From NCBI RefSeq assembly GCF_000499385.1, contig NW_013655308.1, positions 1-38,862 of the forward strand: 38,862 bases of DNA, written 5' to 3'. Of this stretch, positions 10,598 to 21,660 are shown in pieces (position 1 is the first letter of the stretch; each line of letters opens with the position of its first letter). The notes under the pieces are model-generated. The model saw only the letters and a program-made list of their open reading frames with translations. It searched no databases and was not told the DNA's origin. This DNA comes from Eimeria necatrix (Eukaryota > Apicomplexa > Conoidasida > Eucoccidiorida > Eimeriidae). A program made the translations under genes and the position numbers.

Positions 10598-11257
10598 ATG
10601 CGTTGTCAGGTGAATGCTAAGCACCGGTTCAATCGCCTTTTTAACTCAGACACTATGGGCTGCAGTTCTGCGGAAAATCCTAAAACGTTTGCGCCAGCCT
10701 GTGGGTTCACGAAAAGCATCGAGCCTACATTGGTTGCTAATCATTTCCTTCAGTATAAATTCGCGAAAAAGCGTAGCTCCAAGGCTGTTTTCGGTCTATT
10801 GCAGCATGTATGTTCTGGACAAAGGTGCACCAAGCACTTCTGCTTGGGACGTAGTTCGTGGTTCGGAACAATAGAATGTAAGTATAGCTCATTTTCAAAT
10901 ATACATCTTCAAATAGATGACGAATATTGCGCGACGAGCCAGTCTAGAAGAACTTGCTGCGAAGATTTTGCGGCAAGAAGACGCCTTCACTGTACTAAAA
11001 AGCAAAGAGGCGGCGAGCTAGCAGTGAAAACCGTTCCTCAGGGCGTAAGCTTCATATGCTGCTGCCCTTCTCGATGCGCCGATGACACTGCATTGAGGCA
11101 ATACATAACGGACCGCTACTTATGTATGCACTTGAACAGTGAGCTAGATGCTGACCTCTGCTGGGTACTTAGAAAGTATGTTGTGGGTCCACGAGAGTCC
11201 TCTTGTATTAAGCCGAATCTCTCTGCAGTTGAACTGCATGCACATAACGCGCGCTAA
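10598..11257 (+). CDS. Cysteine-rich open frame of unknown function, doubtful
   Basis: This 219-codon frame begins with ATG and is one of the two longest in the window. The product would carry about 18 cysteines, including CCC near residues 153-155 and a CC pair near 126-127, with many Arg and Lys residues. There is no signal peptide at the start and no domain I recognise. A frame this long is unusual but not impossible by chance in 39 kb read in six frames. Two strict splice-like cores (10872 and 11039) fall inside it, which would be odd if it were one uninterrupted exon. It may be an exon fragment or a chance frame. Confidence 0.22.
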   Translation: MRCQVNAKHRFNRLFNSDTMGCSSAENPKTFAPACGFTKSIEPTLVANHFLQYKFAKKRSSKAVFGLLQHVCSGQRCTKHFCLGRSSWFGTIECKYSSFSNIHLQIDDEYCATSQSRRTCCEDFAARRRLHCTKKQRGGELAVKTVPQGVSFICCCPSRCADDTALRQYITDRYLCMHLNSELDADLCWVLRKYVVGPRESSCIKPNLSAVELHAHNAR

Positions 11258-14200
11258 CATGCAGGTCGTGAGCTTCTGGATTCCCCATTACCATTCTGGC
11301 CATATAGATCAGCCTTAAAGCGGACGCTTGAAAATCTCGGTCTCAAGCATTATCAGTTATGGTGCAGCGCTCGAGCGAGAACTCGCGATTGACGCTCAGC
11401 TCGTGCGTCTTTGAATCCAGTGGATAACTGTGGAGTTCCAGAAGTGTGCCTTCGCTTTCAAATGCTGTGTAGCTCATACAAACTATTGCAATTAACAGCG
11501 TCCGCATGAGGTGCTGCGAATAAACAGATTATTCATCTGTTTGGCTACAATTTCTGCGTCTATTTCTAAAAATGCATATCAGTACGTGCGTTGACTTGCC
11601 AATTAGACATATGTGCTCTTTCACGCGCGTACGGCACCTGGAGCCAGCGGCCAAGCGACTAAGCTTGAAATTATTGCCTCTGCAGAAATTGCGTTCATTG
11701 CTGCACGCCGCCTTCCACTGATCATCAATATGGCTCAGTCACTCCTAATCAATCTATGTCGCGTTTAGGCTCCGAAAATTAAAGTCAAAAGGTGCCCGGT
11801 TTAATGCAGCCCGTGCGTGTGGCGCTTCTACGCAGAGTGCTGACGGCTCTCTCTAGAAGAAAGTCGTGCTTTCCTCATCATTGCACTTACACTCAAGCGA
11901 ATGGAATGTGGATTTTTCCAGCATTTGTCAATCCAGGAAGTGCGTGCAAGCTGTGATTACAGGCAGTTGAAGCCTGCGGACGTTGAGGCTCCTTTAGTGT
12001 AACTGGTAGCCAATTACTTGATAAATGGATCATGCAAGAAGTTAGTGGTCGTCTGAATTCAAAGCATATGAAGTATGCAATGTGGCCTCCTAGTAACCAA
12101 AACATGTCACTAGGTGTGACAAAGACAGTCACTGGTACACTAGTTTGTGGTGGGCATTGTGCGATCATGTGACCAATGTCAAACCATGATGATCACGCAG
12201 GTGGTGTGTTGTTGCATACGAACCACAAAGCAGCAAGCAGGACATTTCTGTGCTGGTGCTTGTATTCACGTTCAATGAAACATTCAGTCTTCTTGCCGCA
12301 TGAAAAATTCAACTCCTAGGGAGTGAGTGACACATTAGACAGAATGCTACACTCAAAAAGCAACAGTGCGTTTCTGTGTGTTACACTCAGCGCATCAAAC
12401 TGTAGTATACAGTTGGTGACGGGAAGGAGAGTGATAGTTTGAATCTTCCATGATTTTGCTTGCGTTTTAGGGTGTGAGTGGATTGGGGGGAGTGCATCTG
12501 CATTTGGCAAACACTGACACCTTCGTACTGAGAAGACATAGAGTTGGTAATGTACATTCAAGAGGCAATTCGGCAGGCAATGCGTCTTTTACCAAAATTC
12601 ATAGCTCTTTTCGGCTCACATATATCCTTAGTACAGCACGCAAAATTATTGTATTCGTCGTGGCTTCGGCCTCTCCGTTCAGGGAGTTAGAGTCGCAGCG
12701 TTGAGGAACGCGAAAGCATCATTATGCAATTATTGACTGACATTGTCAGAGGTGCTTGCTGTGTGGGCTCGTAGACTGTAAGCCACAGCATCTGCGCAAG
12801 TGCATTCGCCAGGCAATCTGCTTGCTGGAACCCACAAATGTTTCAATCCATTTTGGTGGCTCGTACATTTTCGCATTTTGCCTGTCATTCTATTCGTGGA
12901 GCTGATGGCCGGTTGTATAGGTTGTGAGTTTTACTCTCAGCGTCGTGATATCATGTATTTCACTGCAATTTACGCAAAACTGTTGTTTTGTGTTAATTTC
13001 AAAATGGCTCTTGAGCATTACAGTTTGTTTACCTGATGCTTCAGCATATCTTTTGAAGGGTCAGCTGCGACTTCGGCTCACTAGATTCTGTAGTCATGTG
13101 TGCGGCGTTACATGACCAACGATATTGACACACGAGCAGCATTTGTGACTCGTCGCATACTCAAGTTTTGTCAAGCATTGGTAGCTTCACAGCGCTGAGT
13201 AGCCGGCAGGGCTCGGGATAGATAATGTAAACACGGCGTCACTAGAGAACGATGGTTTTGGCACCTGCAGCAAGTAGGTTACTTTCTGTACGCGCAATGC
13301 TAGACGTAGAACTCGAGCGACGTATATGTTTTACGGTTTCGTCTTTTAATTGATGGTATCTTGTCTAGAGCCTTCGCCTGTTATCTTCTAGGTTCGGTGC
13401 GAAAGAATACAAGCTGGCCTGGTTGTTCTAGAATACTCTCGTCATGTGGCTCTCAGCTCATACGCTCATAATTTGTTCTTGAGATTTTTCCTCAATTATT
13501 GCTGGAACCGTAAAATGCTTGGCGTGACGAAGGTAACAATCTTCGCATTTTGCAAGCAGCTAAATCTCGGATCCCCTTTCTAGCTTTCCCCTTGAAAGCG
13601 CTGCAAAGAGTCTTGTATATACAATTGTGATTAGTGAGCGGGTAGCACCTTGCCCCGAAATGGCTGACTGCATGTGCCTACAGCAAGTAGGTTTAGCCTT
13701 CTGTCGCAGAGGTTTCTGTCTCGTTTCCATCCGGGGGTACTGACCAGCGGGACGCACTGGACTGCAAATGGGGGGATGCGGAATTTAGGGTGCATAAAAA
13801 CTTGCAGGAAGTAAGCAAAACAACCGTAAAGACACTTACACAGTGCCGTACATTATGTGAGCTACTCTTAGATCCTCCACCGCAGGTAAATATGAGGAGA
13901 CCGATTGCTGGTGACCGCCTAGGCTGTGCGTATAGCCTTTCCTCTCCATACGGGACTGGCGTTTGTTCGTTAGCTCGCCTGCGTTTTGCTGACACCGGCC
14001 ATCTTACTATCCAGATTGTAGGACTCAAAACATACGGGGATAATTGGTCAGCTGCGCGAGAAGGTAGCTGCTTGTAGTATTTTTTTGAAGGCAAACGTAC
14101 TAGCAGCCGTGGGAAGTTCTCTGCTTTCTGCTTAGGGTGTAAGTATTGCTAGCCACGTGAAGCTATGGGGGCCAGTGGACATATGGGCTTGCCTGCTTTA

Positions 14201-16699
14201 GGTAGGTATGATGCGCAGCTTGGGCATAGCGGAGCAGATGAGGCACTGGATTGCTGCAGCCCAATAAACGCATGGTATTTGCCACGCCTTCAAACGATGG
14301 GTGGCCTGTCGGTCAGCTGCATGGTATTTTCATTCCTGGGCCGGAGAAAATTGGATTGGTGCAGCGAGTACGCTATCGGCGCTTTTATTATGTTCAGAGC
14401 GGATGAAAGGCAAAGTGCTACACCACCAAGCCACGAGCTATACCTCATGGCTCGATAGTGTAGGATTTTGGCTTTCATCCAAACCTCCCTGCATTCATGC
14501 CTTCACTTCAGCTGGGTAGAATGTGGAATTAGAGCGTTTTCGTCGGTGCAGAATGTGCGTCTAATGCGCCGACGGTGCAGTAACCTCTCCTGTCATTTCC
14601 ATTGCTTTGATCAGCAATGCCAAAGGCTAGCTTTCTATCTTCTGTGTTGTCTACACCATGTTTAAAGGCACGAGGTCTTTAAGAGCATCATAAACATTCT
14701 GTGGTTGCACCACCTCTTCGCCAGAATGTAGGTATTCTGTTTGCCTGGTTATAACTGTTTCGGCTATGAATGACATTACGGTCGCAAACGCCTGTTGCAA
14801 CCGAAACGAAATCAGAGCGTACGTTGCGCACAGGTTTGATGCTTTTGCCCGAGTGTATGGCTGCTGCGTGGCATTTTCACATTCATATCGGTTTGGAGGG
14901 ATAGCAACGCAGCTAGTAGCTGCTCCGTGCACGAAAAGGGGATGCGTCAAATTTACTTGAAAAGCAGTGCGGCATGAAGTGATTTGCATGGCCGCATAAA
15001 ACTGTTGGGAACGCCTAGGGTGATATAGTTCGGAACGTCCTCTGCGGCCTAGGCTTTGAGCCGAGTCACATCATTATGCCTATTTTTACTGTCCCGGGCA
15101 TGAAGATGATCGATATTAAAAATAACATTACAGGAATAGCACAGGCGGACGGGTAATTTCAGCCCAATTGCGCTAGTCTAGTGTCTCAGCAGGAGGCATC
15201 CTGCAATACAGTTAATCAGAAAAAAGCGTCAGCTCTTCAGAAGCTGTGCGACAGGCTTAAAAGTGAAGAAGCCTTATGAGATCACCAGCTGGTGTGTTTT
15301 CAATTAAAGTACAGCTGATTAGGGGGGCTGCTACTGAGATATTGTTTACTTTTGGCGTATGCATTTTTGGCGCATTTGGCTTCAATCTGTCTATTTTTGG
15401 ATATCAAAAGACAGTGCGTTCTTCAATGTTACAGTTAACAGCATGCATCAAAAGCCCGTTTGAGCGTTCTATAAGTCAAACTAAGCGCCTGCATTAGCTT
15501 GGTGCTGCTCAATCGCAGGGACTACGTTTAACAATTTGCTAGGGTCATGGTCCTTCCATTTTACGTTTGGAACCCCACGTGGCGGCGTTGAGATAAAGGA
15601 AAACTTTCGCAAAATGAGCCCACTCACAGCCTGTGAGTTTTCACACCGGGTTGCTAGTTCCAGGATGACAGTTTTGAGCTGCTGGGGCAATAGTTTATAG
15701 AGCACTTCTTGCCCAGTTCTGGCAGCAGAAGTGGAGGCGTTTTTCTTTTAGGGAGGCATGATTTGATGCTCCTGATTATCGACATGGCATGCACATGTGA
15801 TTTGTCGCACCATGGCTTCAAAAACATAGACGGCGCGCGCGGTGGGAGCTGCCAACCACAACTTGGCATTACAGTCATTACTCATCCACTTTTATGCTTT
15901 TTACGTGAGTGACACAGTCTAGGCACATGCTGTATTCAACAGAATGTGAGTCGTATGAACCATTGCCAAACGAAACGGCAGCAAGATTTCGACACAGCAG
16001 GCTGAGCCAGTTGAACTGCACTTGTCATATTTCAGCGTAATATCGGTGCCATTAGGTCTCGCAGTACTTATCCAGTAGACGTCTTTAATTTGTTTTTATT
16101 TTCATCTGCCATGTCGAAATCTTGCTGGGTATTAGGGAGTGCGCTTGCTTGCTGTAGGCTAAGACTAAGACCTATTTAACGTCTGTGCCTTGAGATCCAT
16201 CTAGTGAGCGTACCTAGAGATTTTGGCACTTCATAGGAAGTGCAGCTTCCCCGCATACGTTCAGTTTTTGTTTCAGAGTGTTTCTAATACTTCATGTTTA
16301 ACGTTACATGATCTGTACTGTCACGCATGTGCACAAGACAGCCGCACCTTGGTTTGTTTATTAGGTGCAGCCTCCACTGCATTGACAATTTACGTGCCAG
16401 AATGTGAGCTTGTTGGCAGACTGCATACGAATGAGCTGCGGTGACTAAATCTTAAACTGTTTAGAGCCGTGGCCTGGACATAGTTATTCTGTCAAAGGCT
16501 GCTTAATGCGTCTTCGCAACAGCTTGTGCGTTCATGCTGTGTGCTGTTACAGCACGTTCCTCAGTAACTGCTCTCATGTAAGCAGGCCTTATCGGCCTAT
16601 GTTAAGTTCGTATTCAGAGGAAGAACTCGAGTGTTGTTTTGCCGTGGCAAAAAGAAGTGCGCCCCGCGTTATTTTTACGCAAGGCAGTAGCATTGCAAA
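11258..16699. other. No supported coding gene; motif-dense
   Basis: Frames here are at most 133 codons, many overlapping on opposite strands (for example 13693-14094 minus against 13790-14077 plus). The stretch contains 18 of the 26 strict splice-like cores, densest at 11262-12918. No tRNA or rRNA signature was seen. Confidence 0.5.
15622..15638. repeat. 17-bp palindrome formed by two overlapping splice-like cores
   Basis: ACTCACAG, C, CTGTGAGT reads the same on both strands apart from the central base. Each strand therefore carries a full CAG-NNN-GTGAGT core. It is the only place in 7-18 kb where I find a strict core on the minus strand. Confidence 0.75.
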
Positions 16700-16702
16700 G
16701 TG

Positions 16703-17209
16703 ATGGAATTCACCAGTCTTTGGTCTTGGCTACAGCTCACGCGTGGAGCCTACGTACCTCATGGCTGTGAGGCCTCTAAGATGTACGCCGTAAGTTTTCT
16801 GTTCACGTATAGCATTCCGTGGGGCGTTGATTGCTCCTCTGCTGCCACGTCTATTCTCCTTTCTGTGGTGAACTTGCTTTTGCATACTGGTTTGTCGACC
16901 CCGTATTCGCTAACTCAGTTTTCTTTCCAATTCTTAAGACCAGTGATGCCATATCCTTTCTCGTACATCTGGTGGCACTGCTTGCTCCTTTCTCGTGAGT
17001 TGCTAAACTGGCTTGTAGGTGCTTCGCTTGTTCGGCCAGTTAGTAAGCCGGCGGCAGACGTCCGTCCCTTCCGTCCCAATCCACTCTTTTCTAGAATATC
17101 AATCACATTTTTACTCAATAGCGATTGCCTGTATGATGTGTATCGCATGTTTAAGGTTGTGCGAATACCAGACTCTACACCATTAGCGGTTCCGTTTAAC
17201 GCTGCATGA
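16703..17209 (+). CDS. Hydrophobic open frame of unknown function, doubtful
   Basis: From the ATG at 16703 this is a 168-codon frame rich in Ser, Leu, Phe and Trp, with hydrophobic stretches near residues 45-65 and 85-110. The plus strand is T-rich here, which by itself yields hydrophobic codons. A 152-codon minus-strand frame (16915-17373) overlaps it and reads as a more polar, Lys/Arg/Ser-rich product starting MIRRSMFCVTCQTN. I cannot tell which strand, if either, codes. Neither matches a family I know. Confidence 0.15.
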   Translation: MEFTSLWSWLQLTRGAYVPHGCEASKMYAVSFLFTYSIPWGVDCSSAATSILLSVVNLLLHTGLSTPYSLTQFSFQFLRPVMPYPFSYIWWHCLLLSRELLNWLVGASLVRPVSKPAADVRPFRPNPLFSRISITFLLNSDCLYDVYRMFKVVRIPDSTPLAVPFNAA

Positions 17210-17469
17210 GGGTCTTGCCGGGAGGCTCGGCAAGCTATTGGAGTGACAAAATTCACTTTCCTGCAAACATTCTTTTGTGTTTTGGACCACAGGAGGTTTG
17301 GTGAGTGTCTTTTCGTAAGTCTAGCGAGTGTGTTCGTCTGGCATGTAACGCAGAACATGCTGCGCCTGATCACGCCTCGATGGTAGGCGCTACCTTACAT
17401 TGCTACTCTTACAGGAAGAGCAGATGCGTTCATCCGGAATGATTCAGGGAGTCAATCCGGTGTGCCCCC

Positions 17470-17565
17470 TGCAAACACTATTTTGTTCGTATTTTTGTCT
17501 GCCTTGTATCTAATGCAAACACTATTTTGTTCGTATTCTCGCCTGCCTTGTTCTCGCCTGCCTTG
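17470..17565 (+). repeat. Tandem duplication, about 44 bp, with a 15-bp extra repeat
   Basis: TGCAAACACTATTTTGTTCG occurs at 17470 and again at 17514, each followed by a related TCTGCCTTG/TCGCCTGCCTTG tail. The tail TTCTCGCCTGCCTTG is then repeated once more to about 17565. It is a simple slippage-type duplication. Confidence 0.9.
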
Positions 17566-17749
17566 TGTCTACTTTTGCTGCGCATGAGCGCTGTCTCGTT
17601 TTGCTACATGGGCCTCGTGCCAGGAAACGGTTGCAGATCATACCGTTCCGCTGTCCAATGCACCGAGGTTTTTCATGGGCCTACACTTGCGTCCCATTGT
17701 GTTTATGTAGAAGCATATTTCGCGGACTGAGACTTGACATGAGCAATTA

Positions 17750-18442
17750 GTGGGTCCTGTAGTCTCATTAAAGCCTTTATTAATATTCATTTATCTGGCG
17801 AGCGTAGCTACGCGCTGTTTCACTTCAACTTCGAGCATTTTAGTACACGTTGGCAAAGGCTGTGGATGGAGGGCCTTTCGATCTGTGTTGTTACTTAAGG
17901 TAGCTTCGCTCCCTCAATTTTACCCAGATAACACATGCAATACACTGAGAGCACACCAGACCTGGCACTCATCTGGATCCGCTGTTGGGAGTAGAAATAC
18001 TTTCCAACCCTTTTCTGGCGTCTGCGCAAGCACAGCAGATTCTCTGTTTACGCTGCAGTCCACAGCTTTGAGTGGCTATCAGTACTCGATGCAGCCGGGG
18101 ACCAGAGAACGCAATGCTGCTTCCCGAATATTTTTCAACAATTGCTTTCTTGCCTTCATAGGACAGAGCAATGTAAGCAATACTGCTCGTTTTCCACTGA
18201 ATTTACAATCCCAACGGCCATGGAGAGCGATGGGCTACGCATTGTGTGTCTGTGCAGAATGTAAGCTGCAGTTCTCGCTCAAAGGCCCGGGTCCACAGAT
18301 GAGTGGGCCCAAGTGCACATGCTTTTGCCGTACCTTAGTATTGTTGCCTCGTGTCTGTGCTTTCCAGTCCGTGCTACAATGTTTTGCTGCTGCATCATTT
18401 AGTATGTGGCGGCCCTGGTATATTTATATATACACATGGTAA
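17750..18442 (+). CDS. Longest open frame (230 codons), unknown and doubtful
   Basis: The frame starts at GTG after an in-frame stop at 17735 and has no ATG near its beginning, so it would need an upstream exon or a non-ATG start. The first 25 residues are hydrophobic (LLIFIYLASVATRC) and could resemble a signal or anchor. The rest is Ser, Cys and Phe-rich with no recognised domain. It ends in a TA-repeat that yields YIYIYTW. A strict splice-like core (18255) lies inside it. The T-rich strand favours such frames, so I regard chance as likely. Confidence 0.2.
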   Translation: MGPVVSLKPLLIFIYLASVATRCFTSTSSILVHVGKGCGWRAFRSVLLLKVASLPQFYPDNTCNTLRAHQTWHSSGSAVGSRNTFQPFSGVCASTADSLFTLQSTALSGYQYSMQPGTRERNAASRIFFNNCFLAFIGQSNVSNTARFPLNLQSQRPWRAMGYALCVCAECKLQFSLKGPGPQMSGPKCTCFCRTLVLLPRVCAFQSVLQCFAAASFSMWRPWYIYIYTW

Positions 18443-20088
18443 GTAGCTATTTTGTTGGCCTATTGTGTAGGGTAGTACTTGAGTGGCTCCCCAGTGTGTG
18501 AATGGCAACATATTTGCCATCGATTTACGCGGAAGGTTATTAGCTGTCTTTTTGGCATACCTCTTGGTGTTAGGCACCAGTCAGTGGTTTTCTAGGGTGC
18601 TGTTGCCGCTTCAGTGCAGCTTGTGGGAGCTGGCTCAGCCTTAAAGACAAGCGCTGGGTGTGCGTGGCACGGGGAATCCGGCTGATGTTTTATTAGTGTT
18701 GCGTCGTTTTGCGCATCTGATTCTACCTCGCTGAGGGCATATGTCGCTTAACTGCAGTCAAGTGTCCCCAACACACTTATCTGGTGTTGCCATGGGGGTC
18801 TTGGTTTACTGCACATTTAGAAATAAAGCTCATATCCATATGCTGTCGGTCGCCATAGTCACATGCGTTTTTGTGCTGCACGTGGCTTTTTGTGGGCATT
18901 TTTGAGGTGTCCTATTTGATTTGTGGTATTTTGCAAATCAAGGACGTGCGTTGATGATCCGCTTCCCAAAGTGCCGTACTGTCGTCTCAGCATTTGTTCC
19001 CCACGTTTGGATGGCATGGCGCGGCGAAATTTATTGCGTCTCCTTGTCGGCCGCATTGCGTTTCTGTGTGTTGTGTGGCTCCTGAATCTGCTTCATCTTT
19101 CGGGCGACGGCACCTTGTCATTTTGATGCCTCGCTTGTTGATTTGTCACGTGCTGGCTGCTTTTGCGACATGCATGATTCGCTGAGTTTGAAGCTGTCAA
19201 AATGTGCGTTTCTTCGGGTATTTCTTGTCGTTCGTTGACCCACTTCGTCGCTTCTATTTTCCATTTTTGTGTTAGCACGACTGCATCTACGTTGTGAGTG
19301 AGTTTGTTTGTCCTTCCTGCTTGCTCGTCTCGTCGTGCCCCCTGGTGTGGTGTATTGGTCGACTGTGGTTCGCGAAGCTCGCCGTAGTTTCTAATGGCTT
19401 CGTGGGTATCCTGAAAGGCCAGAACATCACCTCAGTTGTTGTTCAGCTGCCGGACTTTTGATTATTTTTGTTTCGTTTCTATGGCAGAATAACTTTTCCA
19501 CTGTGATATTGCTACTTTTGCTTTGTTGCTTGCCCTTTTCTTCTCAGCTGTATGGGATTTCTGTGTAGTGCTTTGTCAGTAAGGCACTGCCGCCTTAGCG
19601 ACTCTGCTTAGTTGGGAAACTTCTCCTACCCTTTTAGTGGCTACCAACACATTTAGCTGGGCAACGTGTGTTGAAATAGGTGCATGCTGATCGAAGTCTC
19701 AGGCAGTTCCGTTAGGGCCCTTGCCGCTCCGGCTGGCTGGCTTACACGTTTAAATGGCACACAATTTTAGCAGAGTTAGCCTATTCCTCCATGCAGTTTA
19801 ACAGCAGGATTTCTTATTTGCAATACTTCTTCAATCTCTGTCCTGCCTTAGTGAGAGTAAAACACCTGTGAGACACTTAGGCTTCAAAAAGTAGACTTGA
19901 ACAATGTAATCGAATGCTAGCAATGAAAACGCGATAAATAGAAAGGACGCCGGTCTGAGGAAGGCCAAGCCACTCGTTCCTTGCTGAAATGCCAGGACTA
20001 GTCTAAACTTTGGATGTTGGAGAGTCAGCAACGGGAAACGGTATTCAGCCATTTTCTCTGGTACCTGCTAAGCTACGGTTATTTTTAT
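18443..20088. other. No gene recognised
   Basis: T- and G-rich sequence with frames no longer than 73 codons. No strict splice-like core was found here, so the series appears to stop at 18266. Nothing else was identified. Confidence 0.5.
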
Positions 20089-20096
20089 ATCGAAAT

Positions 20097-20351
20097 TCAA
20101 AAAAAGAGCATGAATGCTTCAATCATCAGGTACAAGCGGAGAAACGCTACATAGAGGACTCGGGGACCCTGTTTGACTTTGAGCTCGAATGACAGGAAAA
20201 ACTGGTAGTGCACCAAATACTTTGCGGGGCTACCCTAAACCACATAATCTGAATATCTGTACCAAAAAAGCCGTGCTGAAACGTTTCTAAAACCCAATTG
20301 CCACAAAAGCCAAAACCCAGCACCCCAGCAAAAGATCATGAAACGGGTCAT
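20097..20351 (-). pseudogene. Arm-encoded small open frame, interrupted by one stop
   Basis: Reading the minus strand from the ATG at 20351 gives 84 codons collinear with the intact 83-codon frame in the other arm (22582-22833) and the same TGA end. Codon 39 is TAG here and TGG in the other copy. The only length difference is one extra codon near the end, so the frame is preserved. About ten other codons differ, most of them changing the amino acid, which is what neutral drift would give. Function unknown. Confidence 0.45.
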
Positions 20352-20357
20352 CCTTTA

Positions 20358-20418
20358 CCGTAGACCCTAGACCCTAAAGCCCTAAACCCTAAATCGTAAA
20401 CCCTAAACCCTAAAACCT
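20358..20418 (-). repeat. Telomere-like CCCTAAA tract, inner end of left arm
   Basis: About eight imperfect heptamers (CCCTAGA, CCCTAAAG, CCCTAAA, TCGTAAA) run up to 20418. In the opposite arm the same variants occur in mirror order, including the odd TTTACGA unit. The two tracts therefore descend from one sequence rather than being added separately. Confidence 0.92.
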
Positions 20419-21660
20419 TTAGTGGTGTGCCTTGGCTCGACTCCGAAAATGTAGTTCTGCGTAGTTTTAGAAAATGCAGCCAAGTCAGACTGCTACATGA
20501 ACCTCCTGTGCAAAACGCAGCATTGCTCAATTTTTTTTGTAAAAAAGTTTTTGGTTCAGCGCTCACTCGTATTTTTTCCCTGATGGCTCACCACGAGTCG
20601 AGAGGATTCACCTAGGGAGCAGCACACCAGGTGTGAGTTACGCCACTCGCCAGAGGCAAATGGTGTTTTGCGCTCCGACACGAGCGAAAGCAAAGGGCTC
20701 CGTTTTATTTATGGAGCCGCTTGCTCAGCATCACCCCAATGGTCGAGTATTCTTGAAAAAAGCATGGTAGTAATGCCAGCACGATGTAACAGATGAAGAA
20801 GCGATTAATGCGTGTTATCGAGGAGATGACAAAACAACAGTTCCTAGGTTCTGTTTGATGGGAACATCGGGAATACGCGTTAAACAGTGAGAGACCATTG
20901 ACTTCATTTGTACGATTCCAACATTGAAACGACACATTGGGACGGAGACAAGGCTTGCTGGAATATGCTAAATAGTTTTATACGCCGTACGTCTTCCCAC
21001 TACGTCCGTATGACCAGGGGTTCATGAGACTGCATGGCCAAGAAACGACTGAAAGACGGTTTTCCGGTCCAAAGTATTAGGTAAGTTCCTTTGGGTTTGA
21101 GGGCACCCACGTAACCTTTTGAACCGCGGCCAGCGCGTCCCAATACTACATTCCAAGTAGGGTGCCATTATACTTCTTCATGATATGATTCCAAGATCGG
21201 ATCCAGCTGGGTATTCTATCATGTTGCAACCATCCCGTAGCCTCTTTGTGTAGAGATAATACAAGAGCAAGAGGCTGTGGGCTTGTTGCGAAGAGTGGAA
21301 ATACCTAGGTAGGTCCAAACATTGAAAGTACCACAGGCGCGTTTGCCGCGCATGAGCTCCTCTGCTTAGTGTTAATCATGCGTGCAACAGGTGTTAACAG
21401 GCAGCATGCACGCCATTTGTCTGCATTGAGAAGTACTGTGGTTTTTTTGCAGAGCTTTTCGCAGTTGTCGTCCCCCCTCTCGTTGGCCTCACTAATGAGG
21501 AAGGACTCTTTCACTAAGCTGAAGCTTCCACTCAAATCGAGCAGTGGTTAAGTGGCCATGCAATCCGGAAAATTCTAGAACTTACACCCCTGGCTGCCAG
21601 CGGCAGACAGTTGCACGTAGCCATAACTATAATGCCTTTGCTGAAACACCCGCAACGCAG
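20419..21660. other. Interior of the foldback element, left part: nothing recognised
   Basis: Frames are at most 76 codons, on both strands, with no domain recognised. No repeat was seen. Confidence 0.5.

Larger units (their letters stand above)
7282..18266 (+). other. Strand-specific series of splice-like cores YAG-NNN-GTRMGY
   Basis: Twenty-six strict matches (GT, then A/G, A/C, G, C/T) lie on the plus strand. They start at 7282, 7900, 8122, 8349, 8450, 9044, 10570, 10872, 11039, 11262, 11397, 11580, 11807, 11934, 12317, 12468, 12918, 13805, 14133, 14549, 15627, 15940, 16133, 16398, 16520 and 18255. Typical examples are CAGGAAGTGCGT, CAGAATGTGAGT and TAGGGTGTAAGT. Near matches with one donor base changed start at 7395, 8635, 9416, 11170, 13268, 13681, 14722 and 16236. 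Versions with AAG instead of YAG precede the donors at about 6921, 15414 and 18946. The intervening sequence is not obviously conserved. YAG resembles a 3' splice acceptor and GTGAGT/GTGCGT/GTAAGT a 5' donor, so each core could be a 3-base micro-exon, a recursive-splicing-like site, or a motif for something else entirely. Confidence 0.8.
20089..20418 (-). repeat. Left inverted-repeat arm
   Basis: Its reverse complement aligns with 22517-22841 almost without gaps. By eye well over nine in ten bases agree. It ends inward in a CCCTAAA-type tract (20358-20418). The sequence outside 20089 does not match that outside 22841, so the homology stops sharply there. Confidence 0.95.

Noticed and set aside
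7282..18266. A conventional multi-exon gene using the many donor-like sites
   Set aside because: Between cores there are no consistent open exons or coding bias, and the acceptor-like triplet sits three bases before every donor. I therefore report the pattern rather than a gene model.
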